From the IMG/VR virus record IMGVR_UViG_3300022932_000020, positions 1 to 42,320 of that record: a stretch of 42,320 nt of DNA. One strand, given 5' to 3'. The notes under the pieces are model-generated. The model saw only the letters and a program-made list of their open reading frames with translations, had not been told where the DNA came from and ran no database searches. Positions 6,676 through 14,094 of the stretch are shown here, one piece after another. The stretch comes from a virus. Each line of letters starts with the position of its first letter. Position 1 is the first letter of the stretch. Both the position numbers and the translations under genes were made by a program.

Positions 6676-7424
6676 ACGCTCACACCGACATCACCGCTGC
6701 GCCGCCGATGGTGTACGCCGCTATCGCGGCCGTCACCCTGGCCATGTCCAAGGAAGGCATCAGCAAAGACCGTCGCAATCAGCAGCAGGGTTATAACTTC
6801 CGCGGCATCGACGAGGTATACAATGCCCTGTCGCCGATGCTCGCGCAGCACAAGCTCTGCATCCTACCCCGGATGATCAGTCGCGCTCAACAGGAACGCA
6901 CGACCGCAAAGGGTGGAGCGATCTTCTACACCACGGTTGAGGCCGAGTTCGATTTCGTCTCGGCAGAGGACGGTTCAATCCACGTCGTTCGCACCTTTGG
7001 CGAGGCGATGGACAGCGCCGACAAGTCGACCAACAAGGCCATGAGCGCGGCCTACAAATACGCGGCCATGCAGACCTTCTGCATTCCGACCGAAGGCGAC
7101 AACGACGCCGACGCAACCACCCACGAAATCCAGCCGCGGCAGTCGCGGCAGGAGACCCCCGCGCCCGATAACAATGGAGAGGGCGCGGGGGATAACCTTG
7201 AGCCGGCGGATGGATGGGGCGCTTGGACGCTTAGCCTGATCGACGAGATCAGTTCTGTCAGCACGACCGCCAAGCTCGACGTCATCAAGAATGATGCGCT
7301 CTGCAAGCGGCGGATCAACGCCGTGAAGACCATCGACGGCGCTATGTACGCCGCGATTGGCAAAGCTTTCACCGATCGCCGCGCCGCACTGGCACCGTCC
7401 GGCGGCGACAACGCGACATTGTAA
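6672..7424 (+). CDS. erf: ERF-family single-strand annealing protein
   Basis: A 250-residue protein with TTG start at 6672, overlapping the previous TGA; AGGAGA lies upstream. ERF core: GYNFRGIDEVYNALSPMLAQ near residue 41, and STNKAMSAAYKYAAMQTFCI near residue 120. ERF proteins bind single-stranded DNA and anneal complementary strands in phage recombination and circularisation (established). The C-terminal region after about residue 145 is linker-like, then helical. It is followed by SSB, an HNH nuclease and NinB, a coherent recombination set. The longer frame from 6501 overlaps the coiled-coil gene and is not used. Confidence 0.92.
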   Translation: MNAHTDITAAPPMVYAAIAAVTLAMSKEGISKDRRNQQQGYNFRGIDEVYNALSPMLAQHKLCILPRMISRAQQERTTAKGGAIFYTTVEAEFDFVSAEDGSIHVVRTFGEAMDSADKSTNKAMSAAYKYAAMQTFCIPTEGDNDADATTHEIQPRQSRQETPAPDNNGEGAGDNLEPADGWGAWTLSLIDEISSVSTTAKLDVIKNDALCKRRINAVKTIDGAMYAAIGKAFTDRRAALAPSGGDNATL

Positions 7425-7452
7425 TCCTCAATAGTTTCGCAGGAGCATAATC

Positions 7453-7902
7453 ATGGCCGGTTCGGTCAACAAAGTCATACTCGTCGGCAATCTCGGGCGC
7501 GATCCCGAGAGCCGCAGCTTCCAGAATGGCGGCAAGGTCGTGAACCTGCGCATCGCCACGTCGGAGACGTGGAAGGACCGTGCCACCGGTGAGCGCAAGG
7601 AAAAGACCGAGTGGCATTCGGTGGCGATCTTCAACGAGAACCTCGCCAAGACGGCCGAGCAGTATCTGCGCAAGGGTAGCAAGGTCTACATCGAGGGCGC
7701 TCTGCAAACCCGCAAATGGCAGGACGCCGGGAGCGCGGACAAGTTCGCCACTGAGATCGTGGTGCAGAACTTCAACGGCACCCTCGTCATGCTCGACGGC
7801 CCGACCACCGGGCAGGCAGCTGGCGGCGGCGAGCAGCAGCGTGGAGGCTTCACCCGCTCCGCCGCGCAGGACGATGAGCTCGACTCGGACATCCCGTTCT
7901 GA
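7453..7902 (+). CDS. ssb: single-stranded DNA-binding protein
   Basis: A 149-residue protein with a typical SSB OB fold: [20 protein letters not shown] at the N-terminus, then [20 protein letters not shown] and [17 protein letters not shown]. The tail is Gly/Gln-rich and ends in the acidic tip [10 protein letters not shown], which in SSBs recruits partner proteins. AGGAG precedes the ATG by 7 bases. It likely protects phage single strands and works with Erf. The stop TGA overlaps the next ATG. Confidence 0.97.
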   Translation: MAGSVNKVILVGNLGRDPESRSFQNGGKVVNLRIATSETWKDRATGERKEKTEWHSVAIFNENLAKTAEQYLRKGSKVYIEGALQTRKWQDAGSADKFATEIVVQNFNGTLVMLDGPTTGQAAGGGEQQRGGFTRSAAQDDELDSDIPF

Positions 7903-8237
7903 TGCTCGCCCGCAAGTCCCCCATGAAGGTCAGCCGCCGCAAGGCGCCGACCGCTGCCGAGCGCAGGCACATTGCCCGCATCGCGGCGCATGGGTGCCTT
8001 GTGTGCGGGGATCCGGCGACGGTCCACCACGTCACCAGCGACGGGTTCAAGCGCATCACGCGCACCCATGAGCGGATCGCGCCGCTCTGCCCGCCGCATC
8101 ACATGTACCAGTTCGGCCCGCGCGAAAGCGTTGAGGCGCTGGGGCACGCCGGCTTCCGCGAGGTGCACGGGATCGATCTGCTCGAATGGGCTGATCGGGC
8201 GTGGCTGGATAGCTGCGGCACGACGGAGGTATTCTGA
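7902..8237 (+). CDS. HNH/Ref-like nuclease (DUF968-type zinc protein)
   Basis: A 111-residue protein. CLVCGDPATVHHV (Cys32, Cys35, His42, His43) and PLCPPHHMYQFG (Cys63, His66, His67) reproduce the Cys/His layout of the DUF968 and Ref HNH-type nucleases, followed by HGIDLLEWADRAW. Phage P1 Ref is a RecA-dependent nuclease of this superfamily (established). Here it lies between SSB and NinB, supporting a recombination role. A second possible start is ATG 7923 (MKVSRRK). It is coupled to NinB by TGATG. Confidence 0.8.
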   Translation: MLARKSPMKVSRRKAPTAAERRHIARIAAHGCLVCGDPATVHHVTSDGFKRITRTHERIAPLCPPHHMYQFGPRESVEALGHAGFREVHGIDLLEWADRAWLDSCGTTEVF

Positions 8238-8629
8238 TGAACGGACAGACCATCATTCTCGCCACGCCGCGGCAGCGCGAGATGGCCCATGCCCTGATCG
8301 AGCGCGCACCGCCCGGCGCGGTGCTGAACATCCGCGAGGCAACCCGCAGCGACGACCAGAACGCCAAGATGTGGGCCATGCTGTCGGACGTCGCCCGCGC
8401 TCGCCCGCAAGGCCGGGTGCTGCCGACCGAGATCTGGAAGGCGCTGTTCATGGCAGCCTGTGGCCAGACGCCGCGGTTCGAGCCCAGCCTGGACGGGCAA
8501 GGCGTCGTGCCGACCGGCTACAAATCATCCCGCCTGACGAAGGTGGAGTTTAGCGACCTGATCGAGTGCATCGCCGCGTTCGGCGCGGAGCATGGCGTGG
8601 TCTGGTCGGACGAAAGGAAGGCAGCATGA
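8237..8629 (+). CDS. ninB: NinB-like recombination protein
   Basis: A 130-residue protein with NinB-family features: PPGAVLNIREATRSDDQNAK, MWAMLSDVA, WKALFMAACG and SSRLTKVEFSDLIECIAAFG. Lambda NinB binds single-stranded DNA and takes part in recombination with Beta/RecA mediators (established). Neighbours Erf, SSB and the HNH protein agree with this. It ends in an ATGA overlap with a 33-residue ORF. Confidence 0.9.
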   Translation: MNGQTIILATPRQREMAHALIERAPPGAVLNIREATRSDDQNAKMWAMLSDVARARPQGRVLPTEIWKALFMAACGQTPRFEPSLDGQGVVPTGYKSSRLTKVEFSDLIECIAAFGAEHGVVWSDERKAA

Positions 8630-8727
8630 CCCAGCACAATCCGCATTCCCTCCCCGGTCGGTGTGTCAGCCATGCCGGCGGTGTAGCGGGGGTGGGTGAG
8701 CCGGTGTTTGAAGGGGGGTGGGCGTGA
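8626..8727 (+). CDS. 33-residue linking ORF
   Basis: A short ORF (MTQHNPHSLPGRCVSHAGG ... EGGWA) that exactly bridges NinB and the phosphatase through ATGA and TGATG overlaps. It has low complexity and no motif. It may be translated simply to keep ribosomes coupled; a functional product is uncertain. Confidence 0.4.
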   Translation: MTQHNPHSLPGRCVSHAGGVAGVGEPVFEGGWA

Positions 8728-9359
8728 TGCGCACCTTCGTCTGTGGCGATATCCACGGCATGTTCGACGAGCTGATGGCGGCGCTCGATGCGGTCGGCTT
8801 CGACAAGTCCGCTGATCGCCTGATCGCGCTCGGCGATATGGTGGATCGTGGCCCGAAAAGTCTGGAGGTGCTGCGGCTGCTTGATGAACCATGGTTCGAC
8901 AGCATCATGGGTAACCACGAGGAGATGATGCTTCTCGCCGCTAACCCGCGCAACCGGGAGGCGCAGGGCCACCACCTGATGAATGGCGGCGGCTGGTTCT
9001 CGTTGCTTGATCAGACGGAGCGGGATTGGTGCGCCGATACGGTGCGCAGCCTGCCGCTGGCGCTGACTGTGGTGACGCCGACGGGCCGCACGATCGGCCT
9101 AGTTCATGCCGACTTTCCTGGCACCCGGTGGCATGAGTTCGCCAGCCAGCTTAGCCAGCGTGCTGTGCGCGAATATGCGCTCTGGTCGCGCGAGCGAGTG
9201 CAGGAGGCGAAGCACCACGACATCGCGCCCGCCATTGGCGTGGATCACGTCTATTTCGGTCATACGCCTATGAAGACGCCGCTGCGCAGTCAGAACATGT
9301 CGTGGATCGACACGGGATGCTTCGCGACCGGCAATCTCACGGTGGAGGAGTTGGTATGA
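8727..9359 (+). CDS. ninI-like: NinI-like metallophosphoesterase (PPP-family phosphatase)
   Basis: A 210-residue protein from ATG 8727. PPP-family metal motifs are all present: GDIHG (7-11), GDMVDRG (36-42), GNHE (62-65), plus GLVHADFPG and YFGHTPM further on. This matches lambda protein phosphatase (NinI) in size and motif order; the family hydrolyses phosphoproteins or small phosphate esters using two metal ions. The position after NinB mirrors the lambda nin region. It overlaps the next gene by ATGA. Confidence 0.92.
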   Translation: MRTFVCGDIHGMFDELMAALDAVGFDKSADRLIALGDMVDRGPKSLEVLRLLDEPWFDSIMGNHEEMMLLAANPRNREAQGHHLMNGGGWFSLLDQTERDWCADTVRSLPLALTVVTPTGRTIGLVHADFPGTRWHEFASQLSQRAVREYALWSRERVQEAKHHDIAPAIGVDHVYFGHTPMKTPLRSQNMSWIDTGCFATGNLTVEELV

Positions 9360-9535
9360 CGCACCCCCTCCAACCCGCCCGCGACGCCTGCGCAGCCCGC
9401 CTTCGCGCGAGCGCCACCGGTCAGCCCGACGAGGCGCGAATACTGGCTGAGGCGGACATGGTGAGGGACGGCGAGCGCGATGCGAGCTGGGGGATGAAGG
9501 CGGCGCGCAAGACGATGGAGGAGACGCAGGCATGA
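9356..9535 (+). CDS. small helical early protein
   Basis: A 59-residue protein (MTHPLQPARDACAARLRASA ... EEARKTMEETQA-type helix). It is mostly charged helix with no recognised family. ATGA overlaps place it firmly in the operon between the phosphatase and the methylase. Function unknown. Confidence 0.6.
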   Translation: MTHPLQPARDACAARLRASATGQPDEARILAEADMVRDGERDASWGMKAARKTMEETQA

Positions 9536-10188
9536 GCCAGAACCGCTCCACCGCCGTCATGCAGCGGCGCGTCGAGGCGCACGATTCGCTCGACGATTTC
9601 CCGACGCCGCCGTGGGCAACCCGCGCGCTGTGCGAGTTCATCGACGCGCAGGGAATCGACCTCTCCGGCATGATCTGCCGAGAGCCTGCAGCGAACCGGG
9701 GCCACATGGTCCTGCCGCTCGCCGAGGCATTCAGCCACGTCGAGGCCGCTGACGTGTTCGACTACGGCGCCGGCTTCCCGCAGCTGGATTACCTGTTCGG
9801 GCCGCTGCCGGAATCGGTCGACTGGACGATCACCAACCCGCCCTTCCGCCTTGCCGAGCAGTTCATCGAGCGCGCCTGCCAGACAAGCCGGGTCGGCGTT
9901 GCCGTGATCGTGCGCGCCGCGTTCCTCGAATCGGTGGGCCGGTATGCGGATTTGTTCTCGCGTAACCCGCCCAGCTTCGTGCTGCAGTTCAGCGAGCGCG
10001 TCGTCATGCACAAGGGCCGGTTGGCGCCAGAGGGATCGACCGCGACCGCCTATGCGTGGCTGGTCTGGATCGACGGCGAGGATGACACCCGCCTCCGCTG
10101 GATCCCGCCGTGTCGTAAGCGGCTGGAGCGTGCCGGCGATTATCCGCCCGCCCCTGCCAGCCTCTCCAGCAAGGATGAGACGATATGA
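9532..10188 (+). CDS. DNA adenine N6-methyltransferase-like protein
   Basis: A 218-residue protein. EPAANRGHM (residues 51-59) fits motif I (AdoMet binding, ExxxGxG-like) and TNPPFRLAEQF (101-111, with NPPF) is the catalytic motif IV of amino-methyltransferases acting on adenine. A beta strand AAFLESVGRYADLF follows as in phage Dam-like enzymes. The N-terminal DDFPTPPWATRALCEF is typical of phage DNA methylases of this group. No restriction nuclease partner is next to it, so self-protection or regulation is likelier than a full R-M system (inference). Confidence 0.85.
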   Translation: MSQNRSTAVMQRRVEAHDSLDDFPTPPWATRALCEFIDAQGIDLSGMICREPAANRGHMVLPLAEAFSHVEAADVFDYGAGFPQLDYLFGPLPESVDWTITNPPFRLAEQFIERACQTSRVGVAVIVRAAFLESVGRYADLFSRNPPSFVLQFSERVVMHKGRLAPEGSTATAYAWLVWIDGEDDTRLRWIPPCRKRLERAGDYPPAPASLSSKDETI

Positions 10189-10595
10189 GCGAGAGTTTCC
10201 AGAGCCGCGTACAGCCATGGTTGATGGCTTGCTTCGGCGCGATGATTGCTGGCGACCGAGAGGAGCGGAACCACCGCTTTCTTGAGGAGGCGTTAGAGCT
10301 GGTGCAGGCGTGTGGATGCACAGCCAGCGAGGCGCACCAGCTGGTAGATTACGTCTACGGCCGGCCTGTCGGCGAGCTGCATCAAGAGGTCGGCGGTGTC
10401 ATGGTGACGCTGGCCGCGCTGTGCCTCGCCAACGATGCCGACATGCACGCCGCGGGCTGGGTTGAACTGGAGCGCATCTGGACGAAGGTGGAGGCGATCC
10501 GGGCCAAGCAAGCGTCGAAGCCGAAGCACTCACCCCTGCCCGGTCCGTCCGCCCCGCATCTGTCGAGCAAGAGCGAGGTGCGGGACGATGGGTGA
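10185..10595 (+). CDS. MazG-like nucleotide pyrophosphohydrolase
   Basis: A 136-residue protein. RFLEEALELVQACG (E34, E35, E38) and ELHQEVGGVMVTLAALC match the two helices of MazG-like NTP pyrophosphohydrolases. In canonical MazG the second motif is ExxD; here it reads EVGG, with Gly where Asp is usual, a variant recalled in phage homologues, so activity is not assured. A likely role is altering nucleotide pools or alarmone levels during infection (inference). It overlaps the next gene by 8 bases. Confidence 0.78.
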   Translation: MSESFQSRVQPWLMACFGAMIAGDREERNHRFLEEALELVQACGCTASEAHQLVDYVYGRPVGELHQEVGGVMVTLAALCLANDADMHAAGWVELERIWTKVEAIRAKQASKPKHSPLPGPSAPHLSSKSEVRDDG

Positions 10596-11049
10596 GGTAG
10601 CCATCTCCGACACGGACGCGCTCGGATGGTTGTACGATCGATCGGCTACGCTCGCTGATCGGGCTGCTATGGCCATGAACCTTGGCGATGCGGCCGCAGC
10701 GTCCACCATCCTCGTAAAAGCCAACACGGTTTTGCAGGCGGTCCAGATCCTAGAAAAGGAACTGTCCGCGTCGCGCCCCGCCGATCGGGTGCTCGCGAAG
10801 GTGGAGGTCCGCCCGGTCAAGTCCGCGCCCGCCAAGGTCTCAGCCGTCAAGCCGCGCCCCGCGCTGGCGTTGGTGCCTGAACAGCCCGCCCGCGATCGGC
10901 GGCGATGGTGCGAACAGTGCGACGCGAGCATCATGCTTTCGGCGGCGGCAACTTGTCGATCGGGCTACTGCAAGCTGCGATCGGAGGCCCAAGCTGCGCT
11001 GTCGCCCTCCCCGCCAGAAACCGCACGTACGGAGGTGAGCGAGCCATGA
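10588..11049 (+). CDS. hypothetical protein with C-terminal zinc-finger-like motif
   Basis: A 153-residue protein from ATG 10588. The N-terminal third is helical (LADRAAMAMNLGDAAAASTI), the middle is Pro/Ala/Lys-rich linker, and the C-terminal part has WCEQCDASI and CRSGYCKLR, four cysteines suited to a zinc ribbon. It could be a nucleic-acid-binding regulator. Gene overlaps at both ends indicate coupling. Confidence 0.65.
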   Translation: MGEVAISDTDALGWLYDRSATLADRAAMAMNLGDAAAASTILVKANTVLQAVQILEKELSASRPADRVLAKVEVRPVKSAPAKVSAVKPRPALALVPEQPARDRRRWCEQCDASIMLSAAATCRSGYCKLRSEAQAALSPSPPETARTEVSEP

Positions 11050-11237
11050 GCGCACGGCCAACATACACGCCCGCGCATCGCCTGCCCGCTTGGCTGTCAT
11101 CCGAGGACGTGAAGGCAGCGATCGCCCGCGTCGTGGAAGCGCGTGGCGAGGATGCCAAGGCGGTAGCGTGGGATCTGCTGCAGGAGATCAACCTGATGGT
11201 GGATGCGCCGCAGCATCGGGAGGCGACCGATGGCTGA
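11046..11237 (+). CDS. small helical protein before xis
   Basis: A 63-residue protein (MSARPTYTPAHRLPAWLSSE ... REATDG). Two charged helices are likely, with no recognised motif. It overlaps the preceding gene (ATGA) and the excisionase-like gene (8 bases). Its place directly before xis suggests possible involvement in the lysogeny decision, but nothing in the sequence proves it. Confidence 0.6.
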   Translation: MSARPTYTPAHRLPAWLSSEDVKAAIARVVEARGEDAKAVAWDLLQEINLMVDAPQHREATDG

Positions 11238-11541
11238 GGCCGAGCGCGTCAAAATCGCGGAGGCTTGCCAGATCACGGGGCTGTGCGAGCGCACCCTGCA
11301 GTGCATGTCGGCGCGCGGTGAGATATGGGGCGCGGCCAAGCTCGGTCGGCGCTGGACCTATGACAGATTGAGGCTTCGCGCATGGTTGCTCGCAAAGGAA
11401 AACGACGTGTCGAGCCGGACAGGCTCTACGAGCGCAACGGGATTTTCTACGCGCGTGTCACCGTCGAGGGGCGAGAGTATCGCCAATCCCTTAAGACGGG
11501 CGATCGAGAGGAAGCTGAACGCCGCATCGAGCCGTGGCTAG
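11230..11541 (+). CDS. xis-like: excisionase-like helix-turn-helix protein
   Basis: A 103-residue protein from ATG 11230. Residues 1-55 are a MerR-like/HTH_17 winged helix (IAEACQITGLCERTLQCMSA, then LGRRWTYDRLRLRAWLLAKE), the usual fold of small phage excisionases. The reading frame continues 160 bases into the integrase gene in another frame, adding a Ser/Arg-rich tail. Xis bends attachment-site DNA and steers Int towards excision (established for the family). Position directly before int supports the call. Confidence 0.75.
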   Translation: MAEAERVKIAEACQITGLCERTLQCMSARGEIWGAAKLGRRWTYDRLRLRAWLLAKENDVSSRTGSTSATGFSTRVSPSRGESIANPLRRAIERKLNAASSRG

Positions 11542-12440
11542 CCAACCTCTCCCCGTACAAGGGCACGACCCGGCACACCTTCCTGGAAGCAGCCGCGCTG
11601 TGGATGGACGCCGGCGAGTGGAAGCCCAAGACGCTGCGCGGGTACGTGAAGCTGCTCGGCACGCTGGAGACGCACTTCGGCACCATGTTCTGGGATCAGA
11701 TCGACAAGGCGGCGCTGCAAGCCTTCGCGGAGAAGCAGCGCCAGCCCACCGCCACGAAGCCGGCGGCCGGGACCGCGACGATCAACCGCTATCTGTCCGT
11801 CATCTCCGGGATCGCAGACCATGTCCGCGAGTTGCCTGGCTGGCCGGAGGTGAACCCGGTCAAGCTGCTGCCGAAGAAGCCTCGGCGCGAGAAGCGGCAG
11901 GGCTACGTGCGCCCGCCCGTCGAAGATATCGAAGCCTACTTCGCACGGATGCAGGGCACGTTCGGCGACCTGTGTCGGTTCGCGCTGCTGACCGGTGCCC
12001 GCATGGACGAGATCGCGACGCTGAAGCACTCGGACGCGCGCGGCGGCAAGGCGCAGCTATGGGAAACCAAGAGCAAGTTCCGCGTCATCTCGCTGTCCGC
12101 CGAGGCGCAGGCGATCGTGGAGCGTCAGCCGGTCAAGGATCGGCAGCCATACCTCTTCAACACGAAGCTCGGCACGCCCTACAAGCGGGTCTCGGAGATG
12201 TGGCGCGAAGTAGTGAAGCGCGCACAAATCATGGCACAGCGCGAGGGGCGGATCCTGACCCGGATGCGCTTCCACGATCTCCGGCACGAATATGCCATCC
12301 GCTACCTGGAACAGGGCGGCTCGCTCTACACGTTGCAGTTGCTGCTCGGTCACGGATCGATCAAGCAGACCGAGTGGTATGTGCGCTATCTCACCCCAGA
12401 GAAGGCGACATCTGCGAAAATCGGGGCGGCACAAATCTAG
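11382..12440 (+). CDS. int: tyrosine-type site-specific integrase
   Basis: A 352-residue tyrosine recombinase. Residues 1-50 are an arm-binding-like N-terminus (YERNGIFYARVTVEGREYRQ), 65-160 the SAM-like core-binding domain, and 180-352 the catalytic domain. Catalytic residues are visible: Arg207 (TGARMDE), Lys near 230-232, His298-x-x-Arg301 (HDLRHEY), His324 (LLGHGS) and nucleophile Tyr333 (TEWYVRY). It integrates phage DNA at attB. It is followed within 62 bases by half of a tRNA-Ser gene, the expected attP position for a tRNA-targeting phage. Its start is inside xis. Confidence 0.96.
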   Translation: MVARKGKRRVEPDRLYERNGIFYARVTVEGREYRQSLKTGDREEAERRIEPWLANLSPYKGTTRHTFLEAAALWMDAGEWKPKTLRGYVKLLGTLETHFGTMFWDQIDKAALQAFAEKQRQPTATKPAAGTATINRYLSVISGIADHVRELPGWPEVNPVKLLPKKPRREKRQGYVRPPVEDIEAYFARMQGTFGDLCRFALLTGARMDEIATLKHSDARGGKAQLWETKSKFRVISLSAEAQAIVERQPVKDRQPYLFNTKLGTPYKRVSEMWREVVKRAQIMAQREGRILTRMRFHDLRHEYAIRYLEQGGSLYTLQLLLGHGSIKQTEWYVRYLTPEKATSAKIGAAQI

Positions 12441-12502
12441 GCACACTTGCAGCGGTTTTCGGGGTGTGTCATAGTCGAGAAATGGCGGAATGCCTTGCGT
12501 TT

Positions 12503-12546
12503 GGACAGGTGGCCGAGTGGTTTAAGGCAGCGGTCTTGAAAACCGC
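12503..12546 (+). other. attP: attP core: 5' half of tRNA-Ser(UGA)
   Basis: The 44 bases match the 5' half of a bacterial tRNA-Ser: acceptor strand GGACAGG, D arm GGCCGAGTGGTTTAAGGC and anticodon arm GCGGTCTTGAAAACCGC with anticodon TGA. After position 546 the sequence departs: no T-arm TTCGAAT and no 3' acceptor strand. It is therefore not a working tRNA gene but the piece expected in a phage attachment site. On integration the phage would supply the 5' half of the host tRNA (inference). The rest of the 12441-12718 gap contains only the possible arm repeats. Confidence 0.8.
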
Positions 12547-12584
12547 TTACCGTGAACATCGGTTAGCCCCGCAAACCCCAGGTT

Positions 12585-12618
12585 TTCCGCGAAATCGTTG
12601 ATCTTCCGCGAGTCGTTG
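12585..12618 (+). repeat. direct repeats beside attP, possible Int arm sites
   Basis: Two near-identical units: TTCCGCGAAATCGTTG (12585-12600) and TTCCGCGAGTCGTTG (12604-12618), the second one base shorter, spaced 19 bases start to start. They lie about 40 bases from the tRNA-Ser half, where integrase arm-type sites are commonly found. Function is inferred from position. Confidence 0.45.
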
Positions 12619-12718
12619 CATCCGCAGCGGGCGCGTTCTGGATCTGTTCGCGAAGAACACCACGGCGCATAGGTCGGCACAAACGCCCAACCCCGCGCCG
12701 GCCATCTGGGAGGCAGGC

Positions 12719-13159
12719 ATGAACCTTCATCCGATCACCGTGAAAGCCGCAGCGGCTTACGTCGCCGAGCACCACCGCCACCTGCCGCGCGTGCAAGGCG
12801 GACTGTTCGCGGTCTCCGCTCAAGCCGACGGCGCGACGATCGGCGTGGCTATCGCCGGCAATCCAGCTCGCGTCTGGCAGGGCACCGGCCGGGTCGTGAT
12901 CTCGCGCGTCGCCACCCAAGGCGCAGAGAACGCCTGCTCAATTCTCTACGGTGCGATCTGCCGGGCGGCCAAGGCGCTCGGCTACCGTGAGGCGTGGACC
13001 TACACCCTGGCGGAGGAGCCCGGCACGTCGCTGCGAGCTGCGGGCTTTCAGGACATGGGCCTGACCCGCGCCGAAGAATGGACCCGGCCATCTCGGAGCC
13101 GCCTGCCCGCCGCCCGTGCAGATGCCAAACGACGCTGGATGAGGAGCTTGTCAGCATGA
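12719..13159 (+). CDS. XF1762-family GNAT-like protein
   Basis: A 146-residue protein after GGGAGG. The pattern PITVKAAAAYVAEHHRHLP, GVAIAGNPARVW, VATQGAENACSILYGAICRA and TLAEEPGTSLRAAGF matches the phage XF1762 family, which has a GNAT acetyltransferase-like fold. The substrate of this family is not established. It is the first gene after attP, so in an integrated prophage it would sit at the left end. ATGA overlap with the next gene. Confidence 0.85.
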   Translation: MNLHPITVKAAAAYVAEHHRHLPRVQGGLFAVSAQADGATIGVAIAGNPARVWQGTGRVVISRVATQGAENACSILYGAICRAAKALGYREAWTYTLAEEPGTSLRAAGFQDMGLTRAEEWTRPSRSRLPAARADAKRRWMRSLSA

Positions 13160-13332
13160 AAGGTGATCTGCGCTGTGTCGAAGGACGCCTGTTCCGCCAC
13201 GATCCGCAAATGGACGACCCTGAACTGGAAACAGACGTAGGCCAGTGCCCTGATTGCTCCGGCGATAGCTGCGGAGAAGACGGCGAGCCGGTCTCGAAAG
13301 CAGGTCGCTCTAGCCGCTGGCTCTCGGCATGA
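13156..13332 (+). CDS. small Cys-rich protein
   Basis: A 58-residue acidic protein with CPDCSGDSCGED near residue 31, three cysteines in a zinc-knuckle-like arrangement, plus Cys7. ATGA overlaps on both sides. No family is recognised. Confidence 0.6.
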   Translation: MKGDLRCVEGRLFRHDPQMDDPELETDVGQCPDCSGDSCGEDGEPVSKAGRSSRWLSA

Positions 13333-13649
13333 CCGCGCCCGACGCACCCCAGCGGGTGGAGCTTAGGGAGGAGGTGGCGCTTGCCATAGCGGTCGCCATG
13401 GAGCCTGGAGTCGCCACTCCTTGCAATGACGACTATTCCGCTACTGACATTGCGATCGCCATCACCGTGGAACGATGCGCGCAGGTGGCGGATGCGCAGC
13501 GCGATCGGTTCGTGGCGCTTTTCGCAAAGCGGTTTGCGGAAGACGGCATAGTTAAGAGTGGCGACCTGCTCGCCTTCGGAGACATGGCCGCAGAAGCAAT
13601 CGCCACCGCCATCCGCCAACTCGCACCCCAGCCCGAGGCACGGTCGTGA
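13329..13649 (+). CDS. hypothetical accessory protein
   Basis: A 106-residue mostly helical protein (LREEVALAIAVAMEPG, VERCAQVADAQRDRFVALFA). No motif is recognised. The pattern of an early helix and a '-RCAQVADAQ-' helix is common in small phage proteins of unknown role. It is coupled to the next gene by GTGA. Confidence 0.62.
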   Translation: MTAPDAPQRVELREEVALAIAVAMEPGVATPCNDDYSATDIAIAITVERCAQVADAQRDRFVALFAKRFAEDGIVKSGDLLAFGDMAAEAIATAIRQLAPQPEARS

Positions 13650-13909
13650 GCGCGGGTGAGCTGATGGCGCTGGCGGGGCGGCTAACCGATGCACGCAAAG
13701 CGATGGTGATGGCGCTGCCCGCCGACGGCGATTGGGGCCGAGTGCCAAGCCGCAGCGTCGCCAAGCGCGCGTGGTGGAGCATGATCCCCGGTATCATTGA
13801 CCACAAGCATTGCCCGGAAGACGCGAACGAGTGGGCGCTAACTCCTTACGGTCAGCAACTCCGCGCCGCTCTCGCACAGGCATCCTCCGATGCAGCGGAG
13901 AAACTCTGA
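13646..13909 (+). CDS. hypothetical winged-helix-like protein, paralogue A
   Basis: An 87-residue protein from GTG 13646. It contains an 'A...M..LP' helix, a basic VPSRSVAKRAWWSM helix, and ALTPYGQQLRAALAQA at the C-terminus. It shares the ALTPxGxxxRxxL ending and overall plan with the 14091-14327 protein, suggesting related winged-helix-like modules. No function can be given. Confidence 0.62.
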   Translation: MSAGELMALAGRLTDARKAMVMALPADGDWGRVPSRSVAKRAWWSMIPGIIDHKHCPEDANEWALTPYGQQLRAALAQASSDAAEKL

Positions 13910-14094
13910 TGCGCTACGTATTTGAGGCTGGAGCGCCAAAGCGCCGGGTGATGCACGTCCAGCAGCACGATCGGCTTGGCGAGCCTCTGTTCGTTGCGAT
14001 CTGCGGCGCGGATCTGCCCTTCAACCGATCGATCAACGCGCCGTTCGCTCTTGGCCGGCGGGTCTGCAAGCACTGCCTGCGGAGGTTGTCATGA
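13909..14094 (+). CDS. small putative zinc-binding protein
   Basis: A 61-residue protein from ATG 13909 (TGATG coupling). MHVQQHD, AICGAD and RRVCKHCLRRL provide His and three Cys residues likely to bind zinc. This HxxxxxD...CGA...CKxC layout is frequent in small phage and actinobacterial proteins of unknown role. Confidence 0.62.
   Translation: MRYVFEAGAPKRRVMHVQQHDRLGEPLFVAICGADLPFNRSINAPFALGRRVCKHCLRRLS

Noticed and set aside
12440-12470. Hairpin GGCACAC/GTGTGTC after int as a terminator
   Set aside because: The stem contains a G-T pair, the loop is 17 bases and no T run follows, so termination is not supported.
12503-12590. Complete tRNA-Ser gene
   Set aside because: Only the acceptor 5' strand, D arm and anticodon arm are present. 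The T arm and 3' acceptor strand are missing, so it is an attachment-site fragment.
11534-12601. 355-codon plus-strand frame overlapping int
   Set aside because: It is a shadow of the integrase in another frame, and its end reads through the tRNA half (AEWFKAAVLKTA), a known artefact.
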